DNA of 64,000 nt, from positions 198,501-262,500 of the forward strand of contig OY755197.1 in the NCBI GenBank assembly GCA_963576735.1, written 5' to 3'. Each line of letters starts with the position of its first letter. The stretch's first letter is position 1. The translations under genes were made by a program, and so were the position numbers. The notes under the pieces were generated by a model. It had not been told where the DNA came from. It saw only the letters and a list, made by a program, of their open reading frames with translations, and did no database searches. Positions 1 to 9,269 of the stretch are shown here, piece by piece. This stretch comes from Bedellia somnulentella. Lineage: Eukaryota > Arthropoda > Insecta > Lepidoptera > Bedelliidae.

Positions 1-282
1 TTTTTAAAGAAAAAATGAAAAGTGCATTAAAAAATACTTTATTGATGGTAAATGTGTGAACACATTGCCCTCCACCTCTAAACAAATAAGATATTTTTAA
101 TTATTTTTGTTGATTAATTTATAACATTTTAGTCCAGTAAATATTGTAAAATCTTATATTAGACTCCCTAGGGGCCACAATCTAGTTTATAAGTATAGAT
201 TAATACCCCTTTGTATTATAATTATAAATGTTAAAAACCTTTAAAATAAATAGTTTCAAACTTTTTCTTTTCTTGTCAACTT

Positions 283-607
283 TGCGGGACCCTATTTTGG
301 TACACAGAATGATGCATCTATTATGAAATTGGTGATGGAAGATAAAGATTTTCAATCTCTACTACGACCTGGTGATGTTTTCATTGTTGATCGTGGTTTC
401 CGTGATGTGATTTCATATCTGAAAGAAAAGGGCTTTATTGTCCAAATGCCTGGTCTGCTAGGTAAAAGATCGCAACTTCCTACAATCGAAGCTAATAAGT
501 CTAGGCGAGTTACCAAAATACGTTGGGTGGTAGAAGCCGTTCATGGGGCTATTTGTCAGAAACACAAATTATTACATCATAGCCTCGATAACAAAATTCT
601 ACCCAAG
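283..607 (+). pseudogene. ISL2EU-type DDE transposase, catalytic-domain exon
   Basis: This exon encodes the middle and end of a DDE_Tnp_4-like catalytic domain. Reading upstream of the first methionine stays open and gives GPYFGTQNDASI, followed by FIVDRGFRDV (catalytic Asp in DRGFRD) and RWVVEAVHG (region of the final acidic residue). This motif order is what I know from ISL2EU-type insect transposases. The exon appears to end at 607, where CCCAAG is followed by a splice-donor-like GTAAAA; read through, it stops nine bases later. The matching C-terminal part lies at 4890-5523, so the gene was opened by about 4.3 kb of unrelated repeats. The N-terminal part is not recognisable upstream. Confidence is good for the family and moderate for exon limits. 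Confidence 0.7.
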
Positions 608-959
608 GTAAAATGAAAATGAAAAAATGTTTATTTGTACCGCCATAGGTGATCGTCTTTTACAATTACATTACAATTTTAATCTATATAATTTATTCTT
701 TATAATAAAGACGAAGTAGTTTATCTGTGGCCCCACGCTAGGTAAATCATGTGTTGTGGGAGCCGTTTTAAACTAAACAATAAAATCGTGGCAGTTTATA
801 CCTGTAATTAAGTATTTAAATGGAATGATGTATGTGCATATTATATACATTTTATAAATATAAGATAATAAGATAATAGGGATAAAGGAGAATTATGTAA
901 TAATAAATATGTAATTTATAATTATCCGTCCTATCATCGTAAAGTTCACGCACCAAAAA
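608..959. other. AT-rich non-coding, probable former intron
   Basis: AT-rich sequence with no supported ORF. It begins with the donor-like GTAAAA of the transposase exon and ends at a LINE fragment. No further structure was recognised. Confidence 0.4.
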
Positions 960-1271
960 ATGAGAGACGCAGTTTTAAAGGCTTCAAAGAGCAGACGTAA
1001 TCTTACCACTGAGGGCGTCATTGGTTTCGAGCCGAGCAGAAACATTTATGTTAATGAAAGACTAACCAAAAGTGGCAGAATGTTGTTTCGTGAAGCAAGA
1101 TCCAGAAAAAAACAATATGATTTCAGGTTTTGTTGGGTACGTAACGGTATTATATACTTCCGGAAAAATGAACAACAACCCCAAATTCAAATATTTTCAT
1201 TTCTGGATCTGGACAACAAAATCGGAATATCAAGAGTTGCTGAGAAGGATGTTTCTTCGACTAATCATTAG
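960..1271 (+). pseudogene. LINE ORF1 C-terminal fragment (FP_C-like), inverted
   Basis: About 100 residues resemble the C-terminal domain of LINE ORF1 proteins related to baculovirus FP protein: NIYVNERLTKSGRMLFREAR followed by FCWVRNGIIYFRK. The same domain occurs in intact order at 51169-51795 and, more diverged, at 58127-59053. Here it lies head to head with a reverse transcriptase fragment on the other strand that starts four bases later, so it is probably part of the same rearranged element. It is not a functional gene: PHD and coiled-coil parts are missing. Confidence 0.65.
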
Positions 1272-1274
1272 GAT

Positions 1275-2303
1275 TCAGGAATCATAGGTCTTATGAAAGC
1301 AAAGATATTGAGTCTTGGAAGAATTAAGGGTAAGTAAATTCCTGTTTAACCAAGCGACAATTAGATCTAGGCTGGATTGAGCTTTATTAAATGCCTTTTG
1401 CCAGGAGGTATTTCTAATAATAATGGCAGTGTCATCGGCGTAGCAAAATATTTCTATGTCGTTTGACTTTTGGAGGACATTTGCTACGCTGTCAATGTAG
1501 ATGATGAATAGAATTGGCCCTAAAATACTACCTTGAGGGACTCCGAAAGGTATATCTGCCAATTTGCTCTGAAATTCATGAACAGCCACATACTGTTTTC
1601 TCTCTCTTAAGTAGCTACTGAACCATTCCAGTGCTAGGCCTCGTATCCCCAGACGTTCGAGCTTTCTGAGCAAAATCACATGTGAAACAGTATCAAATGC
1701 TTTTGATAAGTCTAGGAATATGCCCAAACAAGCATCACCGTTATCTAAAGCCTGAGTGACTTTACTGAGAAGACCACGAATAGCATCCTCTGTAGACCTA
1801 TTATTGCGGAATCCAAATTGGTTAGGTGAAAGGAGCTCAAACTTTTCGAGATAGTTTGTTAATCTCTTGGCAACAATTTTCTCCAGTATTTTTGAAAATG
1901 CACAGAGTAGAGAAATTGGTCGGTAGTTAGAGGGATCAGTTTTTTTACCAGATTTGTGAATTGGAACAATTTTTGCTGTCTTCCATGTGTCGGGGAATAC
2001 CCCGGAAGATAAACTTTTGTCAACAATAAAGGTTAGTGGTTCAATCAGATAAGGGCGTAACTTTTTAATTGTGAGGTTTGTAATTTCGTCCATACCTGGC
2101 GCGCTTTCAGAAACAAGAATATCGATAATAGACGAGACTTCAACTGAATCAGAAGGAGTGAGAAAGAAGGAATGAGGTGAGTTGGAAGCGTGATCAAGTT
2201 CCAAAGCTAATTCGCTTTCTGTTTGGTGAATTTCCTGTAATATCTTATTTGCTAGTTTTTCACCGACAGAAGCAAAAAATTCGTTGCAATTTGTGAGAGA
2301 CAT
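1275..2303 (-). pseudogene. Non-LTR reverse transcriptase fragment, CR1/Jockey group
   Basis: A 342-residue open stretch covers the RT fingers and palm. Visible motifs are NYRPISLLCAFSKILEK, the FGFRNNRSTEDA region, LDLSKAFDTVSH (first catalytic Asp), GVPQGSILGPILF and FCYADDTAII (catalytic Asp pair). The usual endonuclease is missing upstream and the protein stops shortly after the catalytic core, so thumb, C-terminus and 3' tail are lost. The PHD part of ORF1 lies just upstream (2402-2872) and an inverted ORF1 piece just downstream. This is a rearranged, dead copy. Confidence 0.8.
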
Positions 2304-2340
2304 TTCAGGGGAGGTATGTGATGAAAGAAGCTCAGTACAT

Positions 2341-2401
2341 GGTGATTTTGCTTTATTAAGGCAGCAAATATTTTTTGCTGCCTTAATAAAGCAAAATCAC
2401 C
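2341..2401. repeat. Perfect 28-bp inverted repeat with 5-base loop
   Basis: Arms 2341-2368 and 2374-2401 are exact reverse complements, starting GGTGATTTTGCTTTATTAAG, with a TATTT spacer. It lies exactly between the PHD ORF1 fragment and the RT fragment and contributes missense codons to the end of the PHD reading frame. It looks like a fold-back rearrangement junction rather than a functional hairpin. Confidence 0.9.
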
Positions 2402-2872
2402 TTCCTCAAGTCTTAAATTGCAGGTGGATAGAGATTCAAATAAAGTGTTTATATGTGTCTTGAGATGAGTGACATCTTGTCGGAGTAATCGAATTTCGGT
2501 GGTGAGCTGTTGTAACACACTTAGATTTTCGCTTTCAGTGCATTGATTGTACACTGAGGACGGTTCAGAGTCTTTATAATTAACCTTCGATTTAGTTTGT
2601 TTTTTCAGCCGGTGTGTGACATTTAATTGCTCTTGCTGAGGTTGTCGTACAGGAGTCAAAGTATTATCTCCACCTTTTTTCTGCTCACATTTGCATTTCA
2701 CACAAACCCACTCCTGATTTTGCACAATTGAATTAGATCCAATACAGACATCTAAATGGTATGATTTCTGACAGGATTTCACTGAGCATTTAGCAAATTG
2801 TTGTGAGTTTATTGGTTTTAGGCATCCTTCACAAACAGTTATCTTAGGTGTGGCAGTTGTAGTATTACTCAT
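2402..2872 (-). pseudogene. LINE ORF1 N-terminal fragment with PHD-type zinc finger
   Basis: Starting at the second methionine (2872), the protein has a PHD-like finger, CEGCLKPI...CSVKSCQKSYHLDVCIG...WVCVKCKC, then a basic/polar linker and a leucine-rich stretch (LQQLTTEIRLLRQDV) consistent with a coiled coil. PHD-coiled coil is the usual N-terminal half of ORF1 in the related elements at 51.2-52.2 kb and 58.1-59.7 kb. The frame runs into the palindrome at 2341-2401, where homology ends. The FP-like C-terminal domain that should follow lies inverted at 960-1271. Confidence 0.65.
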
Positions 2873-2940
2873 TATAATGGTTAGTGATGTTTTATGCAAT
2901 GTATGAGGTTAACAAAGTCAAATTTTGTTACAAAAAGACT

Positions 2941-3020
2941 TTACGAAGCTGGGAATCGAACACTAGTCGGTCTCTGTGAGGGCCGTCGCCTTAACCTTGC
3001 GGCTACTGCGTTGCTTACGC
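2941..3020 (-). repeat. tRNA-derived SINE head (fragment)
   Basis: On the minus strand the segment has a T-arm/B-box-like core (GTTCGATTCCCAGC) and an A-box-like start, as in tRNA-derived SINE heads. No 3' body was delimited. Confidence 0.4.
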
Positions 3021-3880
3021 TGTGTGTTGAAATTAAGTTTGCTTGTTTGCACGGGTTAGTGACGTAATTAACGTAAATCTTATAACAAAAGGAATAAGAT
3101 AAAACGGTGTAGAATGTTTTTAACACTGCCACTAAACTTAAAATAGCACTTTCACTTGTAGATGGTTGAAAACTATTTAGATTCTGAATCTTAATTAAGG
3201 TTTGTTCGTTGACAGCACTCCGCGCGTAGATTTAAGTTGCACGAAGGAACAGTGAAACTTGTGGTGGTTACTTCACTTGCAATTTATAATACGATGACAA
3301 ATCTTTTTCCTTGTAGAGATTTCGTGAGTTTTAGCACCTTACTACTATTTTATTTTTGAATATTTTTATGCAGTACTTGTAAACACGTCAACATTTAAAA
3401 CTACCCGTCAGCTAATTTATTTTTATTTTATTTTTTTATTAATTTTTTTTATAGTTATTTTCTTTTGCATTTTTTTTTATTTATTTTTTCGCTGTGTTCT
3501 AAATAAGGAATTATTATTTAAATTTTCTTAGTATTGTGTAAGAATGATATGTGAAAATAAATATGTAATGTAGTTGTCCGTTTGTGATACAGGCTGAGCC
3601 TAGTGCAAAGGACAAGGTCAATTATTGTTCAAAACATTCTTGACAATTAATAAATATTTTTATCTTTTTATCTCTTTTTTATCTTATGATTACAATAAAA
3701 TAGTAACAAATATAAAAAATATTAACATCTTCAGTATAAATCTCTGATGTAAAAATTATAATTTAAATGATTATAGCTTCGGTTTCTTCATATGTGAGCT
3801 TCTCCAAAACTTCCGTAAGAGATTTTTTAACTTCCCTATCGCCTAATAAATAAAGAATAAATAAAGGAAAGAAAAATTTC
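3021..3880. other. AT-rich non-coding stretch
   Basis: Long T-rich runs around 3400-3480 and low-complexity AT sequence. I see no supported gene. The small ORF reading into 3945 is only a translation of the tRNA-like sequence. Confidence 0.5.
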
Positions 3881-3951
3881 GGCACAGGCGGGAATCGAAC
3901 CCGCGACCTCGGGTATACGCCCTGACGCTCTGCCAACTGAGCCACCGTGTC
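3881..3951 (-). tRNA. tRNA-like pseudogene, Tyr-like (GTA), inverted copy
   Basis: On the minus strand this is the same 71-nt tRNA-like cloverleaf as at 4207 and 4517. It carries a mismatch in the acceptor stem (3' strand CTGTGCC) and one in the anticodon stem (TCAGG opposite CCCGA), so it is more decayed than the two plus-strand copies. Together with the first plus-strand copy it forms the two arms of a large inverted arrangement. Confidence 0.5.
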
Positions 3952-4206
3952 AATTGGCTGCCAGTGCGAAATTCTTCTATCCTTTATTTATTCTTTATTT
4001 AATCGTAATAATCCCCACATGAGGTTTTCATGAACAAAAAGATTTAAATTATGTGATAGTTAGGCGTTTTCAACATTTCCATTCTATCTGAAAAGGTAGA
4101 CAAGTGGCCTTCCGAATTAGTTAAAATTCGGAGGTAGGAAACGCAAACACTACTTAAACGTGTAAAAGAAATAAAGGATAGAAGAATTTCGCACTGGCAG
4201 CCAATT

Positions 4207-4277
4207 GACACGGTGGCTCAGTTGGCAGAGCGTCGGGGCGTATACCCGAGGTCGCGGGTTCGATTCCCGCCTGTGTC
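4207..4277 (+). tRNA. tRNA-like gene, anticodon position GTA (Tyr-like), probably not functional
   Basis: A full cloverleaf can be drawn: acceptor GACACGG/CTGTGTC, D arm GCTC...GAGC, anticodon stem TCGGG/CCCGA with loop GCGTATA, T arm GCGGG TTCGATT CCCGC. The loop places GTA at positions 34-36, but position 33 is C instead of the near-universal U, and there is no intron as is usual for animal tRNA-Tyr. It sits in a tandem repeat, so a tRNA-derived repeat is more likely than a working tRNA. Confidence 0.5.
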
Positions 4278-4516
4278 GAAATTTTTCTTTCCTTTATTTA
4301 TTCTTTATTTATTAGTAATAATCCCCACATGAGGTTTTCATGAACAAAAAGATTTAAATTATGTGATAGTTAGGCGTTTTCAACATTTGCATTCTATCTG
4401 AAAAGGTAGACAAGTGGCCTACCGAATTAGTTAAAATTCGGAGGTAGGAAACGCAAACACTACTTAAACGTGTAAAAGAAATAAAGGATAGAAGAATTTC
4501 GCACTGGCAGCCAATT

Positions 4517-4587
4517 GACACGGTGGCTCAGTTGGCAGAGCATCGGGGCGTATACCCGAGGTCGCGGGTTCGATTCCCGCCTGTGTC
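4517..4587 (+). tRNA. tRNA-like gene, second tandem copy (Tyr-like GTA)
   Basis: Differs from the copy 310 bp upstream by one base before the anticodon stem (CATCGG instead of CGTCGG). Same complete cloverleaf, same loop GCGTATA with C33. Probably a tRNA-derived repeat. Confidence 0.5.
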
Positions 4588-4889
4588 GAAATTTTTCTTT
4601 CCTTTATTTATTCTTTATTTATTAGTAATAATCCCCACATGAGGTTTTCATGAACAAAAAGATTTAAATTCCCTATCGCCTGTATTTTTAATGTTAATAA
4701 ATTTAGTCATTTTGTTATAAATAAAGCTCTCCATAAATAAAGCTTGCCTCCGAGCAAAAGACGTTTTAACTAACGTCAAGGGAATGTTGTAGACGCGTTT
4801 TTTCAGTATATTGTTATAGTTGTGAGAATGGCGTATCTTTTTATGTACTGATGTAACGATCGTGAAAATGTATAATTGACGAACTGACA

Positions 4890-5523
4890 GCAACCTCCAA
4901 CTTTACAAATCTCTTTGTAAAGTTGTTGGGTTTTTGCATAATAGATATGGAAAAAGGCTAAACGGTCATACAGTCCTCGAAGATGAAGTAATTGATATTA
5001 TGGAAAAAAGAATTAATATACCAAATACTTTAAGCAGCGAAGTAGAAACCATGAAATGGAATCGGCGTAAAACCGCATTGAGAACATTGTTGGCATCAGA
5101 AGTCCTAGATTTCCCGCGATTAACTGAGAACCAGTTAAAGTTATTTATTATTTACTGGTACTTATCAGCTATCACAAGCTATCTCATACTTAGCTGAATT
5201 GATCGATGATGTCAATAAAGTGAGCATTCAATACATAAAGGAAACGCCAAACATAATAAAATGTAATGTTAGGTTTATTATTTTTTTTTTTTTATTTTTT
5301 TTTATAACAGTACAGAAATTGAAGGGATTAGTCTATATTGTTGCGATTGTCCGAATGGGCTCAGGACTATGGGGTGTTGTTCGCATGTAGCAAGTATTAT
5401 TTATTATTTAAGCCACGGAAGCTTTCTTGCTAAAATATTGCGCCTTCTCAAATATTAACAAAAATATTTTCTAATGATGAATCAGTAGTCGTTGTCAATG
5501 CTATGAGTGATGAGGATGACTAA
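4890..5523 (+). pseudogene. ISL2EU-type transposase, C-terminal part with SWIM-like zinc finger
   Basis: Continues the transposase whose catalytic exon is at 283-607. Open pieces in shifted frames read HNRYGKRLNGH...DFPRLTENQLKL, then GTYQLSQAISYLAEL (frame change near 5150), and, in another frame, YCCDCPNGLRTMGCCSHVAS, a CxC...CxH SWIM-like zinc finger typical of the C-terminus of these transposases. The last frame ends in an acidic tail, VVVNAMSDEDD, with a stop at 5521-5523. At least two frameshifts and the upstream insertion make it dead. The exon start is uncertain. Confidence 0.65.
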
Positions 5524-5935
5524 TAATTCTTTCATGTTTTTATTTTAAGTAAAATAGTAGTACATGTAAGAAACTATGTTATAACCAAGGATACTCTACA
5601 CTAGGGATCGGCCCTGTGGTACTATATCTTTATAACGTTATGCAAAAAATAATCATATCGCAGCAGAAATATTCCATATGCCGTTATCTCTTTCTAACCT
5701 TCCGAGCTTAACCTTTTGAAAAAGAGAGCAATACATGTTTCCTTCTTGTTGTTTATGGCAAAATTTCGTCAAGACGTTTCGATTATGATAGCGCGTACCT
5801 AGATCGGCCAACTTAATTGCCATTTGATCTGTCAAGTTGCTTTGTAAACAAAAGTGTTGATTACGTTTATTGTGTTTTGGTCATTGATTTATCAAGTTTT
5901 AGACCAAAAAATTGCACAGGCAATATAAGTGCACA

Positions 5936-6477
5936 ATGCCTTGTTGCTCTATTAAAAATTGTGGCGCCCGTAATAGCGAAAATCAGCCTCAATTAACTTT
6001 GCACAAGTAAGTCATTATTTTCTTTCTTTTCACTTCGGTCAAGTGTATTTTTTTGGTGTATTTCATGCTTCCTCGATGTGATCAGAGGAAACTTCATGAT
6101 CATTGTAATATTTTCGCCATAAAAGGCTTAGTTTTCATGATTTTTTCCAAAATTATTTCCTCTCATTGTTTACCTAGTGATGTAAAACACTGATCATTTA
6201 GTATTATCGATGTTTAAGTATAGATATCAGATTCGGTTTAAGTTGGTTGGTAGGTTAACCTATTAAAAATCTAAATGCCTTCCAAAATGTAGGTAACATT
6301 ATTTTTATAGTTTACACTTTTCTTCACATTTGTTACTTTGAGGTGGTTATTGATTACTAAAATTAAATAATTTCAGGTTTCCTACAAGTGAAGCACGAAG
6401 AAGAAAGTGGCTTGATGGTATTGGCTTTGAAAACATCAACCATCGGCATAAAATTAGCATTGCATTTTTGAAAAAAG
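5936..6477 (+). pseudogene. THAP-domain N-terminus of P-like transposase, two exons
   Basis: Exon 1 (5936-6006) encodes MPCCSIKNCGARNSENQPQL, with the first two zinc-binding cysteines of a C2CH THAP finger, and ends at AA|GTAAGT. Exon 2 (6377-6477) starts after TTTCAG and continues in phase with FPTSEARRRKWLDGIG, matching the conserved THAP P and W positions; it ends at a GTATGG donor. The rest of the THAP domain and the catalytic domain are not found before the 3' TIR, so this is a truncated remnant. Confidence 0.7.
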
Positions 6478-6762
6478 GTATGGTTTATCATAAAAAAATC
6501 ACGAATGAAAAGGTTTCATTCAGAAAGTGTTATAACAAATTGACGTTATTTAAAAATGAATAAATGTGGATTTTTTTTTTATTTAAATACGTTGTTTTTT
6601 TAGTATTTATATGTACGATCTTGCAATATAAGTCAAGCACAGCATCAATTTTTTGTTGTACGTGTACGACAACTGTGTAGTGTCGGCTTAGAATAGCACT
6701 ACCCCATTTCTTGCAGTGGGTGTACGTAAGAGGCGACTAACTGACTTTTAACGGCGTTTTAA

Positions 6763-7756
6763 CACGTTCAACGCGGACCGAGATCTTTTAGTTCTCGTTT
6801 GTGACGTTCAAGTATCGCGCAAGAGAAATCTTATGTCCATCCCGTTTTGGCAAATGATATTTCTGTATGTTTCTTTACTGATAGAGTAAGATAAATATAT
6901 TTTCTGACATTAGGTACATCGGTAGTAGTATTTTTATGAATGAAAACGAACGAGATCTAATAGTTCTCGTTGCGACCAAATAGTAAAATTTTGCATCTAG
7001 TGCGAAACGAGAACCAAGGGATCCCGTTGCAATCTCGTGCGAAGCTTGATAAGAAACTAATTAGTGCCGTGTCAACTTTCGATGAGTGCATGTCAATCAC
7101 GCTATAATCAGAATGACGAATCGCAAACGCAGTAGAAAAGTATTAGAACTTTCTTTTAGTTCTTCTGAAGAACCGGTAAATGAAAGTAATGGATCCTGGA
7201 GTGTGCAGTGAAAAGACAAAACAGGTTAAGGGTTTTTGTGTGAAATGTAATAAAACTTTATGTCTTCCTTGTTTTAATGAAAAACATTAAAAAAAAAAAT
7301 TAAGAAGTTTGTAATGTCTTACCTGCTAGTTCTTATCTAATATATGATTCAGTATCGATAATTTTGTTTTTCTTATTGTTTCCCATCACTACTTTTTCAT
7401 CGATACTATGCAATATCGGCGAAGCGAGATCTAAGAGTACTCGCAATTTTTAGCTATCTAGTGCGGGACGAGACCCAAAAGTTCTCGTTTTTTTTATTTT
7501 GAAATTTTTCCAGTATTTTTTTAGATAACTCGAGGCGAAGAACACTTACTGAAAGGTCTGTTTATCCACTACCTAAACATACAAAAAAATATTATTTTTT
7601 TCCAAACTTCATAGAAATATTGAGGTTTGAAGTGACCAAGTCGTACGAGATCTATTGGATCTCGTTGCGTCATTCCTCGTGGATCACAACGAGAACTTTA
7701 AGATCTCGTTGCGCCACATTGACTAGATGCAAAAATGGGCTTCCGCGATGAGCGTG
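6763..7756 (+). mobile_element. piggyBac deletion derivative (994 bp), TTAA-flanked
   Basis: Flanked by TTAA at 6759-6762 and 7757-7760, with 14-bp TIRs CACGTTCAACGCGG and CACGCTCATCGCGG (12/14). It retains only the two ends of a piggyBac transposase gene (7113-7290). Seven imperfect palindromes built on CGAGATCT...AGTTCTCG lie near 6780, 6949, 7008, 7427, 7467, 7645 and 7688, clustered towards both ends. Confidence 0.85.
7113..7290 (+). pseudogene. piggyBac transposase remnant: N-terminus joined to C-terminal Cys-rich domain
   Basis: The ATG at 7113 starts MTNRKRSRKVLELSFSSSEE, an acidic, serine-rich N-terminus like those of piggyBac transposases. It stops at 7209-7211. An overlapping frame then reads VCSEKTKQVKGFCVKCNK and CLPCFNEKH to a stop at 7290, which resembles the C-terminal cysteine-rich DNA-binding domain. 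The DDD catalytic domain is deleted. The mobile copy must rely on transposase supplied elsewhere. Confidence 0.7.
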
Positions 7757-8315
7757 TTAAGGGAATTTTGGGCGATGCGATTGGACACCCATCACCAACA
7801 ACCTTTATTTTACCAACTTCCCAAAGGTGGCTGAGAAATTTGTCATTCCTTAGCTCTGGCTACCCCATCTAGGGATTTATAGCCGTAAGTAAGTATATGT
7901 AACGTGTACGACAACCGATTTAAAGTCGTCCTTGATCATATGACACCCATGATTAATCTCACTGAACCACTGATCGATGCACTGCTATTAACTTACCCCA
8001 CGCCGAAAATCAGAATAAATTATCGCTCGAAAATGTTCATGATTTAAATCCATGGTGATGTGTGATCCATGGTGGTGAAACGAAGGTTTAAAACTGGTGT
8101 TAAAATATCTAGATATCAATTAAAAGTATTTGCCCACTGTTGAAATAAATTATTTCTACATAAACATGTTGGCAAACTTATCGATATTTTTCTATTCTGA
8201 TTCTTGCATATACAACCCTAGGTCAGCCATTTTAAGTGCCAATAGGCCACGCCCCCTGCTACGCTCTGAGAGTGTTTAGGGCCGATCCATAGTGTAGAGT
8301 ATCCTTGGTTATAAC

Positions 8316-8800
8316 AAAAGTTATGAATACAATATTTTATCTAACCTTATTGTTATTATGTAATTTTGAAAAGCGAACTTTATTACATGAGATGGGATAT
8401 TCCTTTTTAAAAACTTTAAGCTGTCATAAGCTGACACTCACAGTCTTCTGTTACCGATTCTTTTGTTTTTCTATTTTTGATTGTTTACCAATTAAAAATT
8501 ATTATTTTCAATAAATCAATAATGTCTTCTTATAAGCTGATAAAACAGCCTTTAACATTGTATAATTATGCATTTAATAAAATAAGTAATACTTTGAGCG
8601 AACATATAATACATTTTATAGAAAGGGACTACGATTCTACAATAGTAGCAAAAGTAAGTGGTGTGTAATTGAGTTTGCAATTTTAGCTGACTGACACCCG
8701 TCGATTTCATTGTAACTGATGATCTGATGAATATTAAATAAGTTAAGATGACGATAATATTCTACCTGCATACACTTATGAACCTACTGATTGAATTCAA
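8316..8800. other. Non-coding stretch between P-like element and LINE
   Basis: AT-rich sequence with short ORFs that lack recognisable motifs. Since the P-like element inserted downstream of the ISL2EU gene remnant, this may be the remainder of that element, but I cannot show it. Confidence 0.35.
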
Positions 8801-8987
8801 TCACTAATAACGTAAATAAATAAAATAAAATAAAAATCGTTTATTTCGGACGAGGTCCATATGTGTTAGTTACAAAATATCTTACAACTATGTTAGTACA
8901 ATCATATTATAATATTAATGTTAGTAACAGAAACAAAACTTACGTACTATGTTAGTAACTTATCTATTTACAACGCTATAATAACAA

Positions 8988-9269
8988 TTATATGTTATTC
9001 TTGTGTCTTTGGCGAGATGAACGCGAGTCCAGTGTTGCATGATAACCCTGTCCACGTCCAACCTCGCCTCGACCGTCTGCAACAAACTGTTGGAGCTGCC
9101 CCTCACCCGGCGCATCAGGGACGCTGTGTGTGTGTGTGGAAAAGCTATCGACCCCGGCTTCAGCCAGCATCCCCGACGCGCTACAGTGTCGTGGCAGTCC
9201 CATCAGGGCCCTAAACGCATTATTGTACTGGGTGCGCAAGGCCCTGTACGCTACTTGGGTATAATTCAT
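8988..9269 (-). pseudogene. LINE C-terminal domain remnant
   Basis: Encodes YRALRTQYNNAFRALMGLPR followed by AEAGVDSF, a pattern seen after the RT domain in LINEs with GVRQGG-type RTs. It follows the RT in a shifted frame, so frameshifts separate it from 9266-10514. Part of the same dead element. Confidence 0.55.

Larger units (their letters stand above)
3955..4670 (+). repeat. Two-copy tandem repeat, 310-bp period, each with a tRNA-like unit
   Basis: The phrase CCCCACATGAGGTTTTCATG recurs near 4013, 4323 and 4633, and the tRNA-like core starts at 4207 and 4517, giving a 310-bp period. Units differ at only a few positions, so the duplication is fairly recent. The third tRNA-like copy at 3881-3951 is inverted. 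Confidence 0.85.
6661..7915 (+). repeat. SINE (TAGTGTCGGC family) with 13-bp TSD, interrupted
   Basis: The SINE body is split into 6674-6762 and 7757-7902 by the piggyBac derivative. The flanking 13-bp direct repeats CGTGTACGACAAC (6661-6673 and 7903-7915) are exact. Other copies of the family lie at 17250-17475 and 53693-53941, and parts at 18190-18250. Shared landmarks are CCCATCACCAACAACCTTTA and GGGATTTATAGCCGT. Confidence 0.85.
5578..8315 (+). mobile_element. P-like DNA transposon (non-autonomous) with 8-bp TSD
   Basis: Terminal inverted repeats of 30 bp (5586-5615 and 8278-8307, one mismatch) begin CAAGGATACTCTACACTA. They are flanked on both sides by GTTATAAC, which I read as an 8-bp target duplication. 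Inside are two exons of a THAP domain at the 5' end. THAP domain, CA-starting TIR of about 30 bp and 8-bp TSD are together the hallmarks of P elements. No catalytic domain remains. The interior is filled by a SINE (6674-7902) that itself carries a piggyBac derivative. The TSD is itself palindromic, so its exact length is an inference. Confidence 0.7.

Noticed and set aside
3763..3945. ORF of 60 codons as a gene
   Set aside because: It is a translation through the inverted tRNA-like sequence and flanking repeat.
4207..4587. CRISPR-like repeat array
   Set aside because: The period is 310 bp with whole-unit identity; this is a tandem duplication in a eukaryotic genome.
8305..8668. Two short ORFs after the P-like element
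   Set aside because: No motifs, low complexity, first one begins inside the TSD/TIR.
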